Of a stretch of DNA of 64,000 nucleotides, positions 32,147 through 41,467 are shown one piece after another (the first letter of the stretch is position 1; each line of letters opens with the position of its first letter). Below the pieces are notes generated by a model. The model searched no databases. It saw only the letters and a program-made list of their open reading frames with translations, and was not told the DNA's origin. Origin of the DNA: an uncultured Bacteroidia bacterium (GTDB lineage Bacteria > Bacteroidota > Bacteroidia > Bacteroidales > F082); NCBI GenBank assembly GCA_902786745.1, contig CADADR010000005.1, positions 1 to 64,000 of the forward strand, given 5' to 3'. The position numbers were made by a program, and so were the translations under genes.

Positions 32147-32902
32147 ATGATCAGAGAAGAAGTCGTTTTCGGTCCCATCCATAGCCGCCGTTTGGGTAGT
32201 TCTTTGGGAATCAATCTGTTGCCTGAAAAGGGTAAGATCTGTACGTTCGACTGCATCTATTGCGAATGCGGCTGGAACAAGGACGGGCGTAATGACACCC
32301 AATTGCCCTCGGCCGAGAAGGTGCGCAAAGCCTTGGAAGCCAAGTTGCAGCAATGCAAAAATGATGGTGTGAACATCGACTCCATCACCTTCAGCGGCGA
32401 TGGCGAGCCCACCATCAATCCCGAGTTTCCACAAATCATCGACGATACGATTGCGTTGCGCAACAAGTATTATCCCAACTCGAAGATAACTGTGCTGTCA
32501 AATGCTACGATGGTGCACAAACCGGAGATATTTAATGCCTTACGCAAGGTTGATAACCCGACGATGAAAATCGATGCCCCAACCAACGAATGGATTGAAA
32601 AGATCAACCATCCTGCGCCAGGCTACGACATCAATCGCGTGGTGGAGGCGCTGAAGCAGTTCAACGGCGACTTCATTTTGCAGACGATGTTCTTGAGAAG
32701 CAAGGACTTCGATTCGTCAACCCCCGAGGTCTTAAAGGGCTGGATGGACATCGTTCGTCAACTAAAGCCACGCGAAATCATGGTCTACACCATCGATAGG
32801 CCGACTCCAGAGGAAGGTTTACAAAAATTCAGCGTCGACGAGATGCGTCGCTTGGTGCAGCCGCTCATCGACGAAGGATTTACAATCCAAATTAAGGGAT
32901 AG
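32147..32902 (+). CDS. Radical SAM protein (COG0731-like)
   Basis: 251 residues. Cluster motif CTFDCIYC (CX3CX2C), then SGDGEPTINPEF as the SAM-binding GGE-like motif, VLSNATM and KIDAP. The size and the first motif HSRRLGSSLGIN match the COG0731 group of small Fe-S oxidoreductases related to the TYW1 core. The substrate is not known. No partner gene is adjacent. Confidence 0.85.
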   Translation: MIREEVVFGPIHSRRLGSSLGINLLPEKGKICTFDCIYCECGWNKDGRNDTQLPSAEKVRKALEAKLQQCKNDGVNIDSITFSGDGEPTINPEFPQIIDDTIALRNKYYPNSKITVLSNATMVHKPEIFNALRKVDNPTMKIDAPTNEWIEKINHPAPGYDINRVVEALKQFNGDFILQTMFLRSKDFDSSTPEVLKGWMDIVRQLKPREIMVYTIDRPTPEEGLQKFSVDEMRRLVQPLIDEGFTIQIKG

Positions 32903-33257
32903 TTTGTTTTAGTATGCTCTTATTGTAATACAGCTAAGCTATGATGTATGCACTATTTTTAAAATAAACTTGGAATTAATTTAAAACATAATGCAGTTTC
33001 ACGGGTAGGACTAATTATTGTTTTGTTGTTTTTGAATTTGAATATCGAGATTTCATTGTCAATGCCCCGAAGGGGTATCGTTCATTAAAATAAGGTATTT
33101 TTTCAAATAATTCACTTTTTTCTTGACTTTTGCTTTTTCGCGTCGTATATTTGCAATGTCAAAAATGGATGAAGCCTTATCGTATAGGGCATTGCACTTT
33201 TTTTGCATTTAACAGTGAAACATAGTATTATCTTCACCCCATCAAAAAACACTTAAA
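32903..33257. promoter_or_regulatory. 355-base gap with promoter for the C13-like gene
   Basis: TTG at 33123-33125, a 20-base spacer and TATATTTG at 33146-33153 form a good promoter. It leaves a 5' leader of about 95 bases before the ATG at 33258. Near 33065 a small CCCC-GAA-GGGG hairpin is seen. Nothing else is recognisable in the AT-rich remainder. Confidence 0.6.
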
Positions 33258-36200
33258 ATGAAAAAGTTTGCAATAATATTAACGGCCAGCCTCATGGCCA
33301 TCAATTATGTCGAGGCGCAAATCAATCGCTCACAGGCGGATGCTATTGTTACCAACCATATTTTTTCGTCGGACTTGGATGACATTGATATTTTTGTATT
33401 CCCTAACTTGTTGACGAGTGACGAGGCTGTTGCCCTTGCCGACGGCACTGAAATTGTCGTGCCCTTTCAGAATTGCTATGCCTATTTCATCGACTTGATG
33501 CCTTTTACTAATTGGTTGCACCCATGCAAGTATTGTTTTGTGAATGTCAATGGCGATCATTCGATAATTGATAAGTATGTAGAACCAGCGAATTGGTCTG
33601 ACTTTATACCCGTCTCAATCGTGCAGCGTCCAGCTGCACCGCAATATACTTTTCAATACGATCCATCAATACAACCAGAACCGCCGGGAAATAACCCACA
33701 TCTTTGGGCAGTTCTAGTATGTGCCAATGTAAGAGGTGATGGTTTTTATGCAGATTATAGAAATCGGTATTGGGGTGACTTGTCATGCGTGTATACAACA
33801 TTGACAAATGTGTATGGTTTCCAAGAAAACACTTTGGAAGATGAGAATTACACAAATACACATATCCTTGTACTTGCCCCAAGAGCACTCAATGGAGCTT
33901 TCAATGAAAATGACTTGAATAATAGTGGAGGATATGGAAACACAAACGACTTTTTCGCGATGACACCCGACTATCCTGGGCCTTACCATACGGAGTTGGG
34001 AAGCAGTTTTTCGTATGGCAAATCGGAGCTTTCAAGACTGTTCCAAAAACTATCGGAAGTGCTGACTTACGAAGATCAGTTGTTTATTTACATAACAGGT
34101 TATGGTGTAAACTACCCAAGTTTGGGATTCGAGATGCCTAATGGCCAACAGGGAAGTAGTATAATTGTAAAACCCGGTGAATTGAGGAATTATGTTGCAA
34201 ACATCAAATGCTCCCAAATGACTCTAATTATGCAAAACAATTTCTCAGGCAGTTTTAAGCATGCTTTTCTGGATTGTGCTGGTGACATGTGCGAAAACCG
34301 CGTTGTGCTGACTGCCACAGACGAGGAGGGGTATTGCCATCCTGAAATGTATATAACGAGGGTCGGTCAACAACCTAGTCATTTTGCATGTGAAAATGTT
34401 AATGAATTCACCTACTATTGGGCCGCGTCCCATTTGGGATATTATCCTAATATCAACACATTTGGTGGACAAATCACCGGGCCGTGGATTTATCCTGGAT
34501 GGGGAGTTATCGATGGAACGGGCGATGACGCAATGCCATGGAGCAGGTTCTTTCCTAATGACCCATTAGATGCTCATGAACAATATGATGTACCTTCTGA
34601 CACGGATAATGATGGGGTGATTTCTCTACAGGAAAGCTTTGCGTTTGCCAATAATTTGAATTCGTGGACGACCGATGGCTATTTCAATCCCCACCATTTT
34701 AATCCAAATGGTTTTGAAGTCCCTCAATCTACCTACGAGAGTTCTTTCACTGCTGAAGCAGCAACTATGGTGGGCTACCAAGGTCAGGTTGATGGCACTA
34801 TTACTTCTGGTTCTTTCACCCAACCTTACCGTCTTTGTGGCGATCTTTGGACAAGCGGCCCCCAAACACGAGTGGTTATGACAGATGACATTTATGTACC
34901 CGAGGATAAAAAGATTTACATCAAACCATGGAGTTATCTCGTCCTTGATAACTGTTCCGTCGACAAGTTGCCAGAAGCACCAGGCATGTGGAAAGGCATA
35001 CAAGTATGGGGACAAGCAGACCAGCCCCAAGATTATCAACACCAAGGAGTTTTATATATGAACAATGCTTCCATCAAGAACGCTATCGTGGCTGTGGATT
35101 TGTGGGACCCTTGGCAATATGACAAAACGGGAGGAATGTTTTCGGCATGCAATTCTTCTTTTATAAACAACGCCAAAGGCCTGCGCATTGAGGAATACCA
35201 CGACTTTGATCCAGCAACAGGCTATCCAAAAGATTACAGAGCAAACCTCTCCAATTGTACTTTTGAGGTCAACCATGACTTCATAGGCACAGAACCGTTC
35301 TACGAGCATGTAAAGCTCGTCCATGTGCAAGGTCTGCGCTTCGAAGGCTGCAAATTCAAGTTGGAGAATCCTAATAACCATGTTGTAAGTTGGGCTAAAG
35401 GCATCCTCGCCTTTGATGCCAACTTCATGCTCAATAGTTATGACGAATATGGTTATCTAATAAACCAATCTGAAGTGAATGGTTTTTTTATGGGAATCCA
35501 TGCGGTACACGACCTCAATGAATCAACGAAACCATTTGTTGTATTTAACACAAACTTTACAGGTAATGATTGTGGCATCTTTGCTCGTCAAGTCGGGTTC
35601 CCGACTGTGGTGAACTCCAACTTTGGGATTGGCCGGATAGGTACAGACTGTGCCATAGGCATCTATGCAGAGGGCATCAACACTTTTTCTATTGAACAGA
35701 ACTCTTTCTTCAAAACGAATCAGTGCCCACAAAACAATTATGCTGTTGTGATAAAGAATTCTGAGACCAGGATGACAAAAATCTACAACAACAACTATAC
35801 TAATCTTTATTGCGGCAATCTGTCTATTGGTAGAAACAGATGGGGTGATTTTGGAGGTTTAGTATATCGTTGCAACACCAACTGCTCCAATACTATTGAC
35901 TTTTATGTTTTGAAGGACGACGATAGTCAAAGTGCTATCTGGTTGTACCAAGGCACGCCCTCGTTGCCTGCCAAAAACAAATTCAGCCAAAACGCTTATC
36001 ATTTCTTCAACGGAGGTGACCGTAGAGTATTGTATTATTATCAAAGAGGAGTTGCAGATGAAGAGCCCATCCAATTCAACTCAATGGTTAGCGTTTATCC
36101 CACGGATTCTGTTGGAGATTGTACGTTGAATTACGATGCTCATGCCAATAGTAGCGCGGCACTTTCGTTGTCTGCATCCCAGAAGCTACAGCGTGAGTCG

Positions 36201-37334
36201 GATTATTACACGGCATTGAACAACTACAATAGTGTGAAGGCACTATATGACCGCCTCACCGATGGAGGCAACACCAGCGGCACCATCGCCGACATACAGA
36301 CAGCCATGCCATGGCAAATGTGGGAATTGCGGGCCCAACTGCTTGGTGCTTCACCTTTCCTATCTGAAGATGTACTGGAAGAAGCCGCCGACAGGGATGA
36401 TGTGTTCACCGAATCCGTTCTTTTCGAGATTCTTGCATCCAATCCCGACGAACTGAAGAAAGGCGACATCATCGACTATGTGAAAAACAAGATCAATCCT
36501 CTGCCTGAATACATGACCGACATTTTAGAACAATTGGCTGCAGGCAACACCTATAAGACTGTATTGCTCAACCAGATGTCAAACTATTCACTTGAATACC
36601 GCAATGCTGCATCTGACATTGTGCGCAGCATTTTGGCCGATACCATTGTCAACACAGCAGAACTGCGAGGATGGCTGGGAAATATGAACGAATTGGAATC
36701 CGACCGCGAAATCATTGCATCGTATATGGCCGAAGGCGACTTTGATAATGCGTTTGCCTTGGCGAACATGTTACCTGAGCTATATAATTTTTCTAGCGAA
36801 GAAATGAACGAACACGTTGACTACATGTCAATGCTTAACCTATATCGGAACCTACGCCAAACTAGACGCAACACGTGTCAGCTAACGGAGATGGAGATGG
36901 CCGACATTGAGGAAATTGCTGAAAACAGCTCGGGGGTCTCGCAACGCATGGCCCAAAACATTCTTGAAGTCAACAGCCATCTTCTCTTTTTTGATTGCCC
37001 GATAGTTTCCTTCCCAAATTCGGAAGGTGCCAGGGGCTCGTCAACTGCAATAAATGATCCAGAACTGCATGGTAGGGCAATGGGTTTGAGCATTGAAGCT
37101 AATCCTAATCCTGCGACCACCTGGGTGGCCATTAACTACTCGTTGCCCAATGATGCCAAAAAGGCTACACTGACCCTTGTAAATTCTCTTGGAGTGAAAG
37201 TGACTTCCTATAACCTTAATGGACACGAAGGCCAAAAAGTGCTTGACCTTCGTGGATTTGCCAGTGGTGTTTACACTTGCACTATAGTATGTGGTGAATA
37301 TTACCAAACAAAAAAAATCGTGATTGCTCAATAA
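33258..37334 (+). CDS. Secreted C13 (legumain-like) peptidase homologue with replaced catalytic dyad, T9SS sorting domain
   Basis: 1358 residues with signal peptide (1-20, cleavage near VEAQ). Residues about 148-410 follow the C13/clan CD layout: HLWAVLVCANVRGDGFYADYRNRYWGD, ITHILVLAP-like strand, LFIYITGYGVN, MTLIMQNNFSGSF, NRVVLTATDEEGYC and EFTYYWAASHLG. The His-Gly position reads TGYG (Tyr282) and the ECYSG-type Cys position reads NNFSG (Asn328), so both catalytic residues seem lost. An EF-hand-like DTDNDGVISLQE (about 448) follows. Next come a right-handed beta-helix-like region (about 540-900), a helical region (about 980-1240) and a type A sorting domain. Function is likely binding, not proteolysis. 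Confidence 0.75.
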   Translation: MKKFAIILTASLMAINYVEAQINRSQADAIVTNHIFSSDLDDIDIFVFPNLLTSDEAVALADGTEIVVPFQNCYAYFIDLMPFTNWLHPCKYCFVNVNGDHSIIDKYVEPANWSDFIPVSIVQRPAAPQYTFQYDPSIQPEPPGNNPHLWAVLVCANVRGDGFYADYRNRYWGDLSCVYTTLTNVYGFQENTLEDENYTNTHILVLAPRALNGAFNENDLNNSGGYGNTNDFFAMTPDYPGPYHTELGSSFSYGKSELSRLFQKLSEVLTYEDQLFIYITGYGVNYPSLGFEMPNGQQGSSIIVKPGELRNYVANIKCSQMTLIMQNNFSGSFKHAFLDCAGDMCENRVVLTATDEEGYCHPEMYITRVGQQPSHFACENVNEFTYYWAASHLGYYPNINTFGGQITGPWIYPGWGVIDGTGDDAMPWSRFFPNDPLDAHEQYDVPSDTDNDGVISLQESFAFANNLNSWTTDGYFNPHHFNPNGFEVPQSTYESSFTAEAATMVGYQGQVDGTITSGSFTQPYRLCGDLWTSGPQTRVVMTDDIYVPEDKKIYIKPWSYLVLDNCSVDKLPEAPGMWKGIQVWGQADQPQDYQHQGVLYMNNASIKNAIVAVDLWDPWQYDKTGGMFSACNSSFINNAKGLRIEEYHDFDPATGYPKDYRANLSNCTFEVNHDFIGTEPFYEHVKLVHVQGLRFEGCKFKLENPNNHVVSWAKGILAFDANFMLNSYDEYGYLINQSEVNGFFMGIHAVHDLNESTKPFVVFNTNFTGNDCGIFARQVGFPTVVNSNFGIGRIGTDCAIGIYAEGINTFSIEQNSFFKTNQCPQNNYAVVIKNSETRMTKIYNNNYTNLYCGNLSIGRNRWGDFGGLVYRCNTNCSNTIDFYVLKDDDSQSAIWLYQGTPSLPAKNKFSQNAYHFFNGGDRRVLYYYQRGVADEEPIQFNSMVSVYPTDSVGDCTLNYDAHANSSAALSLSASQKLQRESDYYTALNNYNSVKALYDRLTDGGNTSGTIADIQTAMPWQMWELRAQLLGASPFLSEDVLEEAADRDDVFTESVLFEILASNPDELKKGDIIDYVKNKINPLPEYMTDILEQLAAGNTYKTVLLNQMSNYSLEYRNAASDIVRSILADTIVNTAELRGWLGNMNELESDREIIASYMAEGDFDNAFALANMLPELYNFSSEEMNEHVDYMSMLNLYRNLRQTRRNTCQLTEMEMADIEEIAENSSGVSQRMAQNILEVNSHLLFFDCPIVSFPNSEGARGSSTAINDPELHGRAMGLSIEANPNPATTWVAINYSLPNDAKKATLTLVNSLGVKVTSYNLNGHEGQKVLDLRGFASGVYTCTIVCGEYYQTKKIVIAQ

Positions 37335-37349
37335 ATGTATAATCTTGCA

Positions 37350-37380
37350 GCAACCATCTTGAAAAACAAGGTGGTTGTTG
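37350..37380 (+). terminator. Hairpin between the two T9SS genes
   Basis: GCAACCATCTTG and CAAGGTGGTTGTTGC form an 11-bp stem with one G-T pair. It is followed by AAAAATTATTTATT rather than a clean T-run, so it is a possible weak terminator or mRNA stabiliser between the two genes, which are 62 bases apart. Confidence 0.45.
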
Positions 37381-37396
37381 CCAAAAATTATTTATT

Positions 37397-39022
37397 ATGA
37401 AACGCTTGATGTTTTCTTTTGTATTAGCATTAATTGCTGTGTGTGCTTATTCTCAAATCCGTATAGATTGGCAGCAGTGCTATGGGAGCTTTGGCAGTGA
37501 TAATGCCAATCGCATTGTCCAAGTAGAAGGAGGATATTGGGTGGCAGGTACTGTTGGCAGCCAAAGTGGAATGGTGACAATTCCTTTGTCAAATCGCTCG
37601 TGGGTCATTGGAATTGATGAAACTGGCGTCCTCGATAATGAATTCAGTTTGGGGCCTTACGCCCGAATAGATGAAGATCTATTTGTAGGAATAAACCAAG
37701 GCTCTATCTATGCGATAGGACATCCGCAAAATGAATTAGGAAAGGAACAGTTAGGAATAAAGAAATTGGATGCTAACATAGGAGTGGTTTGGGAGACCAT
37801 GGTGGGGTGCGCGAACGAGGCTTTAGCGAACAGTGTGTATGGCGCTTCTACTCCGGACGGGGGGGTGATTGCTTCTACAACCATCCGATGGGCAGGGGGC
37901 GACATTACTAACCATTATGGGTTGGATGATGTTTGGGTGGTGAAAATCGACAGCCTTGGTCACCTTGAATGGGAAACCAACTTGGGCACGGAAAATTGGG
38001 AGTGGCCGCAATGCCTTATCAATGTTTCTGGCGGAGGTTATTATGTGGCAATGGTCGGCAACCCTGGCTATGTGGGATCTATACCAGTTTGCCAAGTGCC
38101 TTCAACGGATGCAAGTGATGTTCTTTTCGCCAAACTGAACAATGCTGGCCAGTTGCTTTGGTTTCATTGCTTCGGTGGGTCTAAGCTTGATATCGTTGAC
38201 CATGTAATAGAACTTGAAGATGGTTTCCTCTTGGTTTGCGACACACAATCAGATGACAGAGATGCCGAAGGTGCAGGATATCATCTCGGATACAGCGAGA
38301 CAAGCCAAACTCCCGATACCTGGCTCGTTCGCACCGATTTTGACGGTAATATCGTCTGGAGTCGCTGCTATGGTGGTTCTGGCTCCGATTTCCCCATCAA
38401 AGCCTTTCAGAACGAGGATGGCGGGTTCACGGTTTTCGGTAATACTAACTCAAATGATGGAGATGTGCAAAGTGCACAAAACCTGCAGATTCCAGAGGAT
38501 TACCATCATCATTCGCGGTTGTGGGTGTTTCGCACCGATGTTGATGGCAACTTGCTTTGGGAGAGGGTGATAGGGACGAAATATAGTGAAATCATACTAA
38601 ATGATGTCATGATGCTTAGCGACACTGTATACACCATCCTTGCCACCGCCGAAATGCCAGAGGAGGGCTATGAGGGCGATTTCAGCTGCACCAATTGGGA
38701 CAATCGTCTATGTGGGTATGAATCTTATTGGGCCCTCCAAATCACCGACATCTTCGACTATAACAGTGTGGAAGAAGGGATGGTTGAGGCAACAAGTGTT
38801 AGTATTTATCCCAATCCAACACGAGGCTTGCTTAGCGTAACGGGCAAGGGGCTGAAGCAATTATACCTTTATGACCTGCTTGGCCAAAAAGTGGCCACCG
38901 TTCCTTCCTACAATGGCATCAATGCCATGGTTGACACTAGCGGCCTTGCTGCGGGCATCTACTTGGCACGAGTGTATGTGGGAAATGGCGTTTGTGTGAA
39001 GAGGGTGGTAGTGACGAAGTGA
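37397..39022 (+). CDS. T9SS cargo protein with repeated W-x-x-CYGGSGSD beta-propeller-like motifs
   Basis: 541 residues with signal peptide (1-19, ending AYSQ). The body has repeats such as WQQCYGSFGSDNANRIV, WFHCFGGSKLDIVDHVIE and WSRCYGGSGSDFPIKAF, each followed by a strand like DGGFTVFGNTNSNDGD. This pattern is known in Bacteroidota propeller-type exported proteins. It ends with VSIYPNPTRGLLSV...GLAAGIYLARVYVG, a type A sorting domain. Function unknown. It is 62 bases after the C13-like gene and may be exported with it. Confidence 0.85.
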   Translation: MKRLMFSFVLALIAVCAYSQIRIDWQQCYGSFGSDNANRIVQVEGGYWVAGTVGSQSGMVTIPLSNRSWVIGIDETGVLDNEFSLGPYARIDEDLFVGINQGSIYAIGHPQNELGKEQLGIKKLDANIGVVWETMVGCANEALANSVYGASTPDGGVIASTTIRWAGGDITNHYGLDDVWVVKIDSLGHLEWETNLGTENWEWPQCLINVSGGGYYVAMVGNPGYVGSIPVCQVPSTDASDVLFAKLNNAGQLLWFHCFGGSKLDIVDHVIELEDGFLLVCDTQSDDRDAEGAGYHLGYSETSQTPDTWLVRTDFDGNIVWSRCYGGSGSDFPIKAFQNEDGGFTVFGNTNSNDGDVQSAQNLQIPEDYHHHSRLWVFRTDVDGNLLWERVIGTKYSEIILNDVMMLSDTVYTILATAEMPEEGYEGDFSCTNWDNRLCGYESYWALQITDIFDYNSVEEGMVEATSVSIYPNPTRGLLSVTGKGLKQLYLYDLLGQKVATVPSYNGINAMVDTSGLAAGIYLARVYVGNGVCVKRVVVTK

Positions 39023-39088
39023 GAATTGGCTAACACTTATCCTTGCACATCTTTCTATGCCCCATTATTTCCTGCAGAGTCTCTGTTG

Positions 39089-40258
39089 TCATTCCACTCC
39101 AACATTCATCCTTCCCATCAGTCTTTGCCAGGGGGAGAGGAAAGCGAACAGGAAATCGTAGGCGATCAATCCTGGGAGCAGGCCTTTTTCACCCAAGCGC
39201 TTGGAGGCTTTGTGGTAGATAATCAGCTGTGTGCCAAAGCGCAGCAGGAAGAAAAATACCAAGATGGGGATATAGAAGACCGCATTGTTGGCGATGGTGA
39301 AGGCGGGTCTTGCACAGAGGGCCAGCAGCGCGATGAATGAGGCGTAGAACAAAAACTGGGATACGTAGAACAGGCTGAGCATCAAGCGGGCTCGTGTGCC
39401 ATACTTCGGGATGGTGGAGTAGCGGCTGCTTTTCTGGCGCATCCAAAGCTTGAAGTTGTTGGTGGGGGTGGCAATGATGGCGTCCTCGGCGTCGATCAGC
39501 ACCTCCGTGTTTTTCTTGTTGGCGGTCTGGTTGATAAACAAATCGTCGTCGCCCACCGAGGTGGTGTAATGCGAAATGAAGCCTTGGTTCCTGTAGAACA
39601 GCTCCTTACGATACGACAGGTTCTTGCCTATGCCCATGTAGGGATGACGGCTCAGGGCGGCGGAGAGGTAGAGCAGGCCGTTCTGCAGGGCGTCGAAGCG
39701 GATGATGCGGTTGAGGCTGCTTTTCTTCTGCACGTAAGGGCTGTAGCCGATGACGATTTCCGTCCGGCTGTTGTAACGGTTCACCACGCTGCGCAGCCAT
39801 TGGTCGTTGACAGGCATGCAGTTGCATTCGGTGAAGACGATGAGGTCGTTTTGTGCCGACTTGATGCCCATCGAAAGCGGGAACTTCTTGCCGTTGAAGA
39901 AGTTAAGGTGTTGCTTCAGTTGCACGGGCTTCACTCGCGTCTCCTTACGCTCTAAGTCTTTCAGGTATTCCTCGGTCTCATCATCAGAGCAGTCGTTCAC
40001 CACAACAATTTCAAAGTCAGGATAATCCTGCTTGAGTAGGGCAGGTATCAGTTCGGTGAGGTACTCGTAGGCGTCGCGGGCGCAAAGCACGATGGAGACG
40101 GGCTCCAACTCCTCGTCGAGTTTCGGGCGCGCATTCCTTTTATAGAAGGCCACTTTCGAAAACAGGCCCCAATGGTAGATCAATTGGATGACGAGGCTGA
40201 TGCCAAAAATGATTAAAAGTATGAAACTTAAGCTGTTAAAGTGAAAACTGAACTGCAC
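39089..40258 (-). CDS. Membrane-bound glycosyltransferase family 2
   Basis: 389 residues. One N-terminal membrane segment (about 10-32), a GT2 domain (VSIVLCARDAYEYL, FEIVVVNDCSDDETEEYL) and VGDDDLFINQ, then QKSSRYST and two or three C-terminal membrane segments. The usual metal-binding TDADC reads TECNC (FTECNCMPVNDQW). This is a change of both acidic positions (E and N), and either the metal mode differs or activity is reduced. Acceptor unknown. Convergent with the T9SS gene. Confidence 0.88.
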   Translation of the reverse strand: MQFSFHFNSLSFILLIIFGISLVIQLIYHWGLFSKVAFYKRNARPKLDEELEPVSIVLCARDAYEYLTELIPALLKQDYPDFEIVVVNDCSDDETEEYLKDLERKETRVKPVQLKQHLNFFNGKKFPLSMGIKSAQNDLIVFTECNCMPVNDQWLRSVVNRYNSRTEIVIGYSPYVQKKSSLNRIIRFDALQNGLLYLSAALSRHPYMGIGKNLSYRKELFYRNQGFISHYTTSVGDDDLFINQTANKKNTEVLIDAEDAIIATPTNNFKLWMRQKSSRYSTIPKYGTRARLMLSLFYVSQFLFYASFIALLALCARPAFTIANNAVFYIPILVFFFLLRFGTQLIIYHKASKRLGEKGLLPGLIAYDFLFAFLSPWQRLMGRMNVGVE

Positions 40259-40336
40259 GGTCGATGATTTTTATTGAATGCAAAGATATGAAAAAATGTT
40301 GCAAAAAAAGTCGTACTTTTGCACAAAATTACAAGG

Positions 40337-41467
40337 ATGAATTTCACTATTGCAGCAAACGACCCGAAAAGCCACGCCCGAGCAGGTGTGCTGAGCACCG
40401 ACCACGGTCCTATCGAGACCCCGATTTTCATGCCTGTTGGTACGGCTGGTACGGTGAAGGCCTGCCATCTGCGCGATGTGCGCGACGAGGTGAAGGCACA
40501 GATCATCTTGGGCAACACCTACCATCTCTATCTTCGACCGGGATTGGATGTGCTCGAGGCCGCTGGAGGCCTGCACAAGTTCAACGGCTGGGACCGCCCC
40601 ATACTGACCGATAGCGGTGGCTTCCAGGTGTTTTCGCTGACGGGCATCCGCAAGATGAAAGAGGAGGGCGTGACCTTCCAGTCGCATATCGACGGGTCAA
40701 GGCATCTGTTTACCCCCGAAAACGTGATGGACATTCAACGCAGCATCGGCGCCGACATCATGATGGCCTTCGACGAATGCACGCCTGGAACGGCCGACTA
40801 CCACTATGCCAAGCCTTCGATGGAACGCACCCACCGCTGGCTCGACCGTTGCATCGACCGCTTCAATGCCACCCAGCCGAAATATGGCTACGAGCAGGTG
40901 TTGTTCCCCATCGTGCAAGGCTGCGTCTACCGCGACCTGCGTGAGCAGTCGGCCGAGTACATCGCCTCCAAGAACGCTGCGGGCAACGCCATCGGCGGAC
41001 TGGCCGTGGGTGAACCCACCGAGACGATGTACGAGATGATAGAGTTGGTGAACGCCATCCTTCCCAAAGACCGTCCGCGTTACCTGATGGGCGTCGGCAC
41101 ACCAGCCAACATCCTGGAGAGCATCTCGCGCGGTGTCGACATGTTCGACTGCGTGATGCCCACCCGCAATGGCCGCAACGGCATGATTTTCACCTCCGAA
41201 GGCATCATCAACCTGAAGAACGAAAAGTGGAAATACGACTTCTCGCCCGTCGACCCCAATGGCGAAACTTTTGTCGATGCACAATATACCAGGGCTTATC
41301 TGCGTCATCTCTTCGTCGCAGGCGAGATCCTCGGTCCCATGATTGCCAGTCTCCACAACATAGGCTTCTACCTCTGGCTGGTGCGTGAGTCGCGCAAGCA
41401 CATCATCGCTGGCGACTTCGCCGAATGGCGCGATGTGATGCTGAAAAAGGTTACCACTAGACTGTAA
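40337..41467 (+). CDS. tgt: Queuine/preQ1 tRNA-guanine transglycosylase Tgt
   Basis: 376 residues from the ATG at 40337 (AAGG just upstream). Exchanges G34 of tRNAs with GUN anticodons for preQ1. General acid Asp92 in LTDSGGFQVFS and nucleophile Asp268 in GVDMFDCVMPTRNGR are present. The zinc-site segment DPECDCYTC of most bacterial Tgt is replaced by DPNGETFVDAQ (306-316). None of its three Cys is kept, although the later His in SLHNIGFY remains. The lptG/F-type gene begins on the base after its stop. Confidence 0.93.
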   Translation: MNFTIAANDPKSHARAGVLSTDHGPIETPIFMPVGTAGTVKACHLRDVRDEVKAQIILGNTYHLYLRPGLDVLEAAGGLHKFNGWDRPILTDSGGFQVFSLTGIRKMKEEGVTFQSHIDGSRHLFTPENVMDIQRSIGADIMMAFDECTPGTADYHYAKPSMERTHRWLDRCIDRFNATQPKYGYEQVLFPIVQGCVYRDLREQSAEYIASKNAAGNAIGGLAVGEPTETMYEMIELVNAILPKDRPRYLMGVGTPANILESISRGVDMFDCVMPTRNGRNGMIFTSEGIINLKNEKWKYDFSPVDPNGETFVDAQYTRAYLRHLFVAGEILGPMIASLHNIGFYLWLVRESRKHIIAGDFAEWRDVMLKKVTTRL

